Below are positions 4,806 to 9,489 of a stretch of DNA of 9,489 nt, piece by piece. The notes beneath the pieces were generated by a model that saw only the letters and a list, made by a program, of their open reading frames with translations, did not search any database and had not been told where the DNA came from. Source of the DNA: Alphaproteobacteria bacterium (lineage in GTDB: Bacteria > Pseudomonadota > Alphaproteobacteria > SHNJ01). The position numbers were made by a program, and so were the translations under genes. The DNA lies in NCBI GenBank assembly GCA_947456345.1, contig CANGQU010000014.1:1-9489 (forward strand). The letters run 5' to 3'. The first letter of the stretch is position 1, and each line of letters starts with the position of its first letter.

Positions 4806-7598
4806 ATGGCGGATGGTAAGCATCTCTATCTAATCGACGGCTCGGGATTTATTTTCCGCGCTTTTCACGCTTTGCCGCCACTGACCCGGCCGGATGGTAC
4901 GCCGGTTGGCGCGGTATACGGCTTTACCAATATGCTGCTGCGCTTACTGGAACGCGCCCGGGCCGATGCGGATTTGGATTACATCGCCGTCATTTTCGAT
5001 GCCGCACGTAAAACTTTTCGCCAAGATATTTTCGCCGGGTACAAGGCGCACCGCCCCGACACCCCGCCCGATTTGATTCCGCAATTCGATTTGGTGCGGG
5101 CGGCCACGCGCGCGTGCAATGTGCCCGCCATCGAATTGCTGGATTTCGAAGCGGATGATTTAATCGCGTCTTATGCTACGGCTGCCAAAAATTCCGGCAT
5201 GCGCGTGACGGTCGTCAGCGGCGACAAAGATTTAATGCAATTAATCGACGATACGGTGGGGTTGTTCGACCCGATCAAGAACAAAAAAATCGATCACGCG
5301 GCAGTAATCGAAAAATTCGGCGTGCCGCCGGACAAAGTGATCGAGGTGCAGGCCCTGGCCGGGGATTCATCCGACAACGTGCCGGGAGTGCCGGGCATTG
5401 GCGTGAAAACGGCGGCGGAATTGATTGTGCAATTCGGCACGGTCGAAAATTTATTGGCCAATGCCGCCAGCATCAAACAACCCAAACGGCGCGAGGCGTT
5501 GGTTGCCAACGCCGATAATGCGCGCATATCCAAACAATTGGTGACGTTGCGCCACGATGCGCCTTTGCCCTTGCCCATCGCGGATTTAATCGCCCGGCCC
5601 CTCGACAACGACATGTTGCGCGAATTTTTACAAGCGCAGGGCTTCAAGGCACTGGTGGCGCGATTAGGCGAGAGTCGAGAGGCGAGGGGCGAGAGGGAAG
5701 AAAAGCAAGCGCCGCAAAAAATTACCACACCGTCAATAATTACTCCCTCTACACCCTCCACCCTCCACTATCAACTGCTGCAAACCCCTGCCAGCTTGCG
5801 CGAATTTTTAAAGCCGCTGGATGACGGCGGTGTGTTGGCGATTGATTGCGAAACCGATTCGCTGCATGCCGTATCGGCGAATTTGGTGGGTATTGCGCTG
5901 GCCACTGCGCCCGGCGTTGCCGCCTATATCCCGCTCGCCCATCGTTGGCCGGATGCCGATCTAACCACCGCCCACACCCAAGCTCCCTTGCAACAAATTT
6001 CCATGGCTGAATGCGCGGCGATTTTAAAACCGTATACGCAAAACCCGGCCGTGAAAAAAATTCTGCATAACGCCAAATACGATTTCCAGATATTCGACCG
6101 CTATGATTTACCGATCGATTGTTACGACGACACTATGCTGTTGTCCTATGTGCTGTATGGCGGACAGCACGGCCACGGCATGGACGAATTGGCCGAAAAA
6201 TATTTGGGCCACACCACCATCAAATTTACCGATGTGGTGGGGACGGGTAAAAAACAAATCACTTTTGATTTGGTGCCGTTGGACCGCGCCATGCAATACG
6301 CGGCCGAGGATGCCGATATTACCCTACGCTTATGGCATTTTTTATATCCGCAATTGCCCGGCCAGCAATTAACCGCATTGTATGAACACACCGAACGCGG
6401 TTTGCCGCGCGCGGTTGGGGCGATGGAATCGGCCGGGGTGTTGGTGGACCGGATGATGCTGCATCGTTTATCGGCGGAATTCGCGCAAAAACTGCGCGGG
6501 TTCGAGGCGGAAATTTACGCCCTGGCGGGTGGGGAGTTCAACATCGCCTCGCCCAAACAAATGGGCGAAATATTGTTCGAAAAATTAAAACTGCCCGGCG
6601 GCGGTAAAACCAAAACCGGCGCTTGGTCCACCGATGTGGGGGTAATGGAAGATTTGGCCACAGCAGGTCATAGTATCGCCGATAAAATCCTATCCTGGCG
6701 GCAAATGGCGAAATTGATTTCCACCTACACCGATGCGTTGGTGGATGAAATCAATCCCAAAACCGGGCGCGTGCATTCATCGTTCCATATCGCTGCGACC
6801 AATACCGGCCGTTTTTCCAGCACCGCGCCGAATTTACAAAATATCCCGATCCGCACCGAGGAAGGCAAAAAAATCCGCACCGCCTTTATGGCTGCCCCGG
6901 ATCATGTGTTATTATCGGCCGATTACAGCCAAATTGAATTGCGCTTGATGGCGGATATGGCGGGGGTGCCCGCGCTGCGCCAGGCGTTTTTGGATGGCGT
7001 GGATATTCATACCCTCACCGCATCCCAAGTTTTCCATGTGAAACTGGCCGAGGTGTCGGGCGATCTGCGCCGCAATGCCAAGGCGATTAATTTCGGCATT
7101 ATTTACGGCATTTCGGCCTTTGGCCTGGCCAAACAATTGGGTTGCGGGAACCAAGAGGCCAAGGATTTCATCGACCGGTATTTCGCCCGCTTTCCGGAAA
7201 TCCGTGATTTCATGGACGCGCAAAAACAATTCGCCCGCGAGCATGGGTATGTATTGACGCGATTCGGCCGGAAATGTTTTATGCCGGAAATCAGCGCCAA
7301 AAACGCGGCCTTGCGCAATTTTGCCGAACGCCAGGCGATCAACGCGCCGTTACAGGGCACAGCCGCCGATGTGATCCGCCGCGCCATGATCCATTTGCCG
7401 CCCGCATTGCATGCGGCCGGATTGCAGGCCAAAATGATTCTGCAAGTGCATGATGAATTGGTGTTGGAATTACCCACGCCCGAGGCTGATGCGACAAGTC
7501 GCGTGGTGCGTGATGTCATGCAATCCGCCCCACTGCCCGCCGTGCAATTATCGGTGCCACTGGTGGTGGATGTTAGCGTCAGCGAGCGGTGGGGTTAG
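4806..7598 (+). CDS. polA: DNA polymerase I
   Basis: This 930-residue protein is a complete DNA polymerase I, which removes RNA primers, fills gaps and acts in excision repair. The 5'-nuclease domain covers about residues 1-285 (YLIDGSGFIFRAFHALPPL, DFEADDLIA, SGDKDLMQL, GDSSDNVPGVPGIG). The 3'-5' proofreading domain, about 325-520, keeps its metal ligands: D347 and E349 in DCETD, D426 in HNAKYDFQ, Y498 and D502 in YAAEDAD. The polymerase domain has motif A SADYSQIELR (D706), motif B RRNAKAINFGIIYG (R755, K759) and motif C QVHDELVLE (D883, E884). Catalytic positions lie one off from the E. coli enzyme, which has 928 residues. The hinge at residues 288-324 is low-complexity and encoded by heptamer repeats. 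ATG at 4806 matches the usual N-terminus; no ribosome site is seen, fitting coupling to the gene just upstream. Confidence 0.98.
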   Translation: MADGKHLYLIDGSGFIFRAFHALPPLTRPDGTPVGAVYGFTNMLLRLLERARADADLDYIAVIFDAARKTFRQDIFAGYKAHRPDTPPDLIPQFDLVRAATRACNVPAIELLDFEADDLIASYATAAKNSGMRVTVVSGDKDLMQLIDDTVGLFDPIKNKKIDHAAVIEKFGVPPDKVIEVQALAGDSSDNVPGVPGIGVKTAAELIVQFGTVENLLANAASIKQPKRREALVANADNARISKQLVTLRHDAPLPLPIADLIARPLDNDMLREFLQAQGFKALVARLGESREARGEREEKQAPQKITTPSIITPSTPSTLHYQLLQTPASLREFLKPLDDGGVLAIDCETDSLHAVSANLVGIALATAPGVAAYIPLAHRWPDADLTTAHTQAPLQQISMAECAAILKPYTQNPAVKKILHNAKYDFQIFDRYDLPIDCYDDTMLLSYVLYGGQHGHGMDELAEKYLGHTTIKFTDVVGTGKKQITFDLVPLDRAMQYAAEDADITLRLWHFLYPQLPGQQLTALYEHTERGLPRAVGAMESAGVLVDRMMLHRLSAEFAQKLRGFEAEIYALAGGEFNIASPKQMGEILFEKLKLPGGGKTKTGAWSTDVGVMEDLATAGHSIADKILSWRQMAKLISTYTDALVDEINPKTGRVHSSFHIAATNTGRFSSTAPNLQNIPIRTEEGKKIRTAFMAAPDHVLLSADYSQIELRLMADMAGVPALRQAFLDGVDIHTLTASQVFHVKLAEVSGDLRRNAKAINFGIIYGISAFGLAKQLGCGNQEAKDFIDRYFARFPEIRDFMDAQKQFAREHGYVLTRFGRKCFMPEISAKNAALRNFAERQAINAPLQGTAADVIRRAMIHLPPALHAAGLQAKMILQVHDELVLELPTPEADATSRVVRDVMQSAPLPAVQLSVPLVVDVSVSERWG
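5668..5776. repeat. Two-block heptamer repeat inside polA
   Basis: Block one (5668-5695) is four units of GCGAGAG type (variants TCGAGAG and GCGAGGG) in exact 7-bp register. Block two (5749-5776) is four units of CTCCACC type (variants CTACACC and CTCCACT), with ACTCCCT just before as a possible fifth. About 53 bp of A-rich sequence separates the blocks. Read on the other strand, the order is GGTGGAG-type units, T-rich spacer, CTCTCGC-type units, which mirrors the 4536-4612 tract. It stays in frame and encodes polA residues 288-324, a charged then Ser/Thr/Pro-rich hinge. Confidence 0.7.
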
Positions 7599-7730
7599 AG
7601 CGAAGACGGAGAGTGGATGTAGCAGTGCCATTTATCTTTTTGCTTTGTAAGGAACTTTTGATCCGTGGATTTGAACATCCGTTGTTGAATAACCTGCACA
7701 GCTAAGTAATTTCCTTACTTCATCCTCGAC
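7599..7730. other. Convergent spacer between polA and the DUF2971 gene
   Basis: The spacer becomes AT-rich away from polA. It holds a small hairpin AAGTAA (7704-7709), loop TTTCC, TTACTT (7715-7720), with no adjoining T-run on either side, so it is a weak terminator candidate at best. GGAT (7667-7670) and ATCC (7677-7680) flank TTGAAC, a pattern resembling a tRNA T-arm on the minus strand but without the rest of a tRNA. Confidence 0.35.
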
Positions 7731-8597
7731 TTAATTAAATTTATCTTTGTGGCAAGGGCCAATTAAAATGCTTTTAACAGAATTTTTGTTAAAGTTCTTT
7801 TCTACATAGAGCCTAGAATTACATTTTTCCAGAAATTTAATGCAATTTTGTTTTTTGTGTTCTCCAATGCTATTATTTAGAAAATGTGCTGCGAGCCGAT
7901 ATTCCTTCTCCAAATGATATGCACTATGTTTAATAAATGCGGCTTCAACCAGCAATCGTACGGTTAACTCTTTCCATAATTCTTTTTCATGTTTAATTTC
8001 TTGGTTGTTGGATAGAAATATTTTTGCTGGATTAAGATATTTTTCAATTAATTTTTGAGCACCGTTTAGATCATTCACGTCGTCAAAGTAACGCATCATT
8101 CCAAAATAAGAATCAAAACATTCTTCTGATTGTGTCCTCGCAGGCATAAAAGCATTTTTATCAAAACCGATAGAAAATCCGTAACCATTATCACCGTAAC
8201 AACGCCATTGATAGATTCCATCACGTTCAGCACTCAGGCAGCCGATGAACAGGGTTAGTTCATTTTTGAGATTTTGCCAGTTATACTCTCTGAATGCTGC
8301 TAATCTGGACTGACAAGGATAGGATTGCTTTTTTAAGCAGAAATCTATCATGTCTTGGGCATGTATAAATTCGCTTGGATCGCTACCTGTTGAGCAATCG
8401 AAAAGACGTAGAGTTTGACTTTTCAGAATTCCTTCAAGCCCTCCTTGATTGGTGTAATGATACAGTATATCCGGTGCTTGATCGAAATCCTCTTGTTCAA
8501 TTTCGAGGGCAATTTTTTTAAGGTTTTGCTTCACCGCAAATAATCCGTTTCCTTCGACAGCTTGAACAATTCTTTCCCACGATTTCTTTCTGGACAT
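7731..8597 (-). CDS. DUF2971 family protein
   Basis: This 288-residue protein has the DUF2971 motif set: ILYHYTNQGGLEGILKS near residues 44-60, SAERDGIYQWRCYGDNGYG at 122-140 leading into FSIGF, FIKHSAYHLEKEYRL with the conserved KH...E.EYRL at 223-234, and ILIGP at 277-281. No biochemical function is established for the family; a relation to ADP-ribosyltransferase-like folds is a speculation from the HYT and E motifs only. No signal peptide or membrane segment is seen. The gene is visibly more AT-rich than polA or the DUF1501/DUF1800 genes, stands alone, and lies between the polA 3' end and the 3' end of tRNA-Thr, 52 bp from the encoded CCA. That fits horizontal acquisition. The ATG at 8597 lacks a good Shine-Dalgarno; no better in-frame start was found nearby. 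Confidence 0.85.
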   Translation of the reverse strand: MSRKKSWERIVQAVEGNGLFAVKQNLKKIALEIEQEDFDQAPDILYHYTNQGGLEGILKSQTLRLFDCSTGSDPSEFIHAQDMIDFCLKKQSYPCQSRLAAFREYNWQNLKNELTLFIGCLSAERDGIYQWRCYGDNGYGFSIGFDKNAFMPARTQSEECFDSYFGMMRYFDDVNDLNGAQKLIEKYLNPAKIFLSNNQEIKHEKELWKELTVRLLVEAAFIKHSAYHLEKEYRLAAHFLNNSIGEHKKQNCIKFLEKCNSRLYVEKNFNKNSVKSILIGPCHKDKFN

Positions 8598-8649
8598 ATC
8601 TATGAAAAATCTATGGCTAGAATTTTCTATTTCGAGGGATAAGAGATAA

Positions 8650-8725
8650 TGGTGCCGTTGATAGGAATCGAACCTACGACCCCATCATTACGAATGACGT
8701 GCTCTACCAACTGAGCTACAACGGC
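8650..8725 (-). tRNA. tRNA-Thr (anticodon CGT)
   Basis: On the minus strand the cloverleaf is acceptor GCCGTTG/CAACGGC, D-stem GCTC/GAGC with loop AGTTGGTA, anticodon stem CGTCA/TGATG with loop TTCGTAA (anticodon CGT, reading ACG), T-stem GTAGG/CCTAT with loop TTCGATT, discriminator A and encoded CCA (8652-8650). Length is 76 nt with CCA. A TATAGT (8748-8743) 18 bases upstream is a plausible -10 box. It appears intact although two truncated copies of its 5' end lie upstream. Confidence 0.96.
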
Positions 8726-8742
8726 GACCTTGGGTGAAACTT

Positions 8743-8748
8743 ACTATA
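8743..8748 (-). promoter_or_regulatory. Likely -10 box of tRNA-Thr
   Basis: TATAGT on the minus strand lies 18 bases before the first tRNA base. The same box at the same distance stands before the outer truncated copy (8910-8905), within a shared CTTACTATAA 10-mer on the plus strand. No recognisable -35 element is present at either. Confidence 0.45.
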
Positions 8749-8754
8749 ACCACC

Positions 8755-8806
8755 GCTCAGTTGGTAGTTTATATTTTAACGGCCTTGCGGCCTAGGGCAA
8801 CTGAGC
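8755..8806. repeat. Inverted repeat made of tRNA-Thr D-arm sequence
   Basis: GCTCAGTTG (8755-8763) and CAACTGAGC (8798-8806) form an exact 9-bp inverted repeat around 34 bp. The right arm belongs to the inner truncated tRNA copy. The left arm continues to a 13-bp exact D-arm match (GCTCAGTTGGTAG, 8755-8767) in opposite orientation to the tRNA. A small GGCC-TTGC-GGCC palindrome (8781-8792) sits inside. Confidence 0.6.
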
Positions 8807-8815
8807 TACAACGGC
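8798..8815 (-). pseudogene. Truncated 5' copy of tRNA-Thr (inner)
   Basis: GCCGTTGTAGCTCAGTTG on the minus strand is identical to the first 18 bases of tRNA-Thr, 90 bp upstream of it, and breaks off in the D-loop. Unlike the outer copy, it is not preceded by the tRNA promoter-like flank. Confidence 0.8.
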
Positions 8816-8840
8816 ACTTAAGATCTAACCGAATTATCGC

Positions 8841-8875
8841 TTGTCCTGCGAAGCTCCGATAGGAGCGAAGCGGGA
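8841..8875. repeat. Imperfect palindromic element between truncated tRNA copies
   Basis: The centre is GCTCC (8853-8857), GATA, GGAGC (8862-8866). Flanks TGTCCTGCGAA and GAAGCGGGA continue the symmetry imperfectly, giving a REP-like hairpin. It abuts the outer truncated tRNA copy, whose tRNA identity ends at 8876. GCGAAGC-type words also occur in the 526-611 array, but I cannot show that they are related. Confidence 0.5.
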
Positions 8876-8929
8876 AGCTACAACGGCGACCTGGCAAAAC
8901 TCTTACTATAAATGCCACGATGTTGGTAG
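8876..8929 (-). pseudogene. Outer truncated tRNA-Thr copy with duplicated promoter region
   Basis: GCCGTTGTAGCT (8887-8876) matches the first 12 bases of tRNA-Thr. Upstream of it AGGTC (8892-8888), the TATAGT box (8910-8905) and CTACCAAC (8929-8922) occur at exactly the same distances as AGGTC (8730-8726), TATAGT (8748-8743) and CTACCAAC (8767-8760) before the real tRNA. So at least 54 bp of promoter plus 5' tRNA are duplicated with a 162-bp offset, with many substitutions between the matched blocks. Confidence 0.75.
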
Positions 8930-8971
8930 GTATTTGTTACTCCTCCCAGTCCCTCGGCCATGCGCCAATGG

Positions 8972-9097
8972 TCACCCGGCCTGACCGCGCTTGGGCAAAT
9001 CATGCCCAGGCATTGACTGGCGGGCGGCAAAATACACCCGTAAAAACCCCCTTAACAAGCCCGTAATCCATTGGAAAATAACAATAATTGTTGGCAT
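8972..9097 (-). CDS. Possible 41-residue membrane protein
   Basis: ATG at 9097 to TGA at 8974-8972 encodes a hydrophobic start (MPTIIVIFQWITGLLRGFL) followed by a basic, glycine- and proline-containing tail. This would suit a single-helix small membrane protein. AAAGGA lies one base before this ATG, which is too close for efficient initiation; an in-frame ATG 21 bases upstream (MVISAKD) has no clear site either. No family recognised. It is divergent from the 30-residue frame at 9159. Low confidence. Confidence 0.25.
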   Translation of the reverse strand: MPTIIVIFQWITGLLRGFLRVYFAARQSMPGHDLPKRGQAG

Positions 9098-9115
9098 ATC
9101 CTTTGCAGATATAAC
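9088..9115 (+). promoter_or_regulatory. Weak promoter candidate for the 30-residue frame
   Basis: TTGTTG (9088-9093), a 16-base spacer and TATAAC (9110-9115) would place a start near 9122, about 37 bases before the ATG at 9159. The -35 matches consensus only partly. Confidence 0.25.
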
Positions 9116-9158
9116 CATAAGCGGTCCAAGCCGCCACACATATAAAACGGGGGTTACG

Positions 9159-9251
9159 ATGCTGACATTCTTGAACATTGCTTTGGTGATGGTTGCTCTG
9201 GGTGCTGCCTGGCGCGTATCGGTTTTTTTGGCCGAAGAATTCGTCGCCTAA
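9159..9251 (+). CDS. Possible 30-residue membrane protein
   Basis: ATG at 9159 to TAA at 9249-9251 encodes a mostly hydrophobic peptide beginning MLTFLNIALVMVALGAAW and ending in an acidic patch (AEEFVA). It could form one membrane helix. GGGGG five to ten bases upstream may serve as a ribosome site. The frame stays open upstream to a TTG at 8991 (86 residues), but that extension is not protein-like. No family recognised; coding status uncertain. Confidence 0.35.
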   Translation: MLTFLNIALVMVALGAAWRVSVFLAEEFVA

Positions 9252-9293
9252 GCCCACATATTTTTATTAGCTCGAATATTGGGGCAATAACCA

Positions 9294-9362
9294 CCCTCAC
9301 CCAGCTGCGCCTAAGCGCTGTGCGCTAAGGCTGCGCAACCCTCTCCCGCCAGCGGGAGAGGG
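9294..9362. repeat. REP-like palindromic element
   Basis: CCCTCTCCCGC (9339-9349), CA, GCGGGAGAGGG (9352-9362) is a perfect 11-bp inverted repeat. CCCTCACCC stands 45 bp to the left (9294-9302), a combination seen in widespread proteobacterial intergenic repeats. Between them, GCCTAAGCGC (9309-9318), TGT, GCGCTAAGGC (9322-9331) forms a second hairpin with one mismatch. It lies between the possible small gene and the 3' end of the right-edge gene and might act as a transcript end stabiliser; it lacks a T-run. Confidence 0.75.
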
Positions 9363-9395
9363 AGATCAGTTGTGCTTTCCGCTATACGCTTGTCT

Positions 9396-9489
9396 TCAAT
9401 CATTCGCGCTTTGATGCACCAAACGTGGCCGGAACTCCCGTGCTTCGGTCCAATCCAAAGTCGCAAAGGCGCCGCACTGCCGGCACAGC
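9396..9489 (-). CDS. C-terminal fragment, possibly HemY-like zinc-ribbon tail
   Basis: An open minus-strand frame enters from the right edge and ends with TGA at 9398-9396. The 30 visible residues start LCRQCGAFATLDWTEAREF. CxxCGxFxTLxW resembles the second half of the zinc ribbon that I recall at the C-terminus of alphaproteobacterial HemY-type TPR proteins (heme biosynthesis, inner membrane). The first cysteine pair would be outside the window, so the assignment is tentative; other zinc-ribbon proteins are possible. The REP-like hairpin follows 34 bp downstream. Confidence 0.5.
   Translation of the reverse strand, partial: LCRQCGAFATLDWTEAREFRPRLVHQSAND

Noticed and set aside
7667..7680. 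T-arm-like GGATGTTCAAATCC on the minus strand as a tRNA remnant or att site matching tRNA-Thr
   Set aside because: Only a 4-bp stem, no acceptor or anticodon arm around it, and no convincing match to the tRNA-Thr 3' end.
7704..7720. Terminator between polA and the DUF2971 gene
   Set aside because: The 6-bp AT-rich stem has no following T-run on either strand.
8991..9158. Long version (86 residues) of the small right-hand protein, from TTG 8991
   Set aside because: The extension has no ribosome site and is not protein-like; the internal ATG at 9159 gives a more sensible peptide.

Overview
The window looks like chromosomal DNA of an alphaproteobacterium, possibly uncultured. The pointers are a small CHCC zinc-finger protein (NDUFS6-like) directly upstream of a full-length DNA polymerase I, tRNA genes with encoded CCA, and a right-edge fragment resembling the zinc-ribbon tail of alphaproteobacterial HemY-like proteins. 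Lineage below class cannot be judged. Most genes are of moderate GC; one gene (7731-8597) is clearly AT-rich.

Left part (1-4110): three minus-strand genes. A DUF1800 gene (2077-3960) and a DUF1501 gene with a Tat signal (655-2061) form a compact two-gene operon, a pairing known in many bacteria but of unknown function. A 230-bp gap follows, holding four degenerate repeats at an exact 25-bp period and a clear sigma70-type promoter with overlapping dyads. That promoter drives a hypothetical gene cut off by the left edge (1-424).

Middle (4111-7598, plus strand): tRNA-Arg(CCG), preceded by a truncated duplicate of its own 5' end and a roughly 105-bp insert. Then comes a 77-bp tract of eleven degenerate heptamers, the CHCC zinc-finger gene, and polA (all exonuclease and polymerase motifs present). 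polA carries a similar pair of heptamer blocks in frame in the hinge between its 5'-nuclease and 3'-exonuclease domains.

Right part (7599-9489): a convergent AT-rich DUF2971 gene, probably acquired; tRNA-Thr(CGT) on the minus strand; and upstream of it two further truncated copies of the tRNA 5' end, one with a duplicated promoter. Two possible very small membrane proteins, a REP-like palindrome and the C-terminus of a minus-strand gene close the window.

The most unusual content is repeat biology. Two unrelated tRNA genes each have upstream copies of their own 5' end that break off in the D-arm, and a heptamer-periodic repeat family occurs both between genes and inside polA. The functional genes themselves are ordinary housekeeping or accessory genes; I see no multi-gene defence or biosynthetic system.
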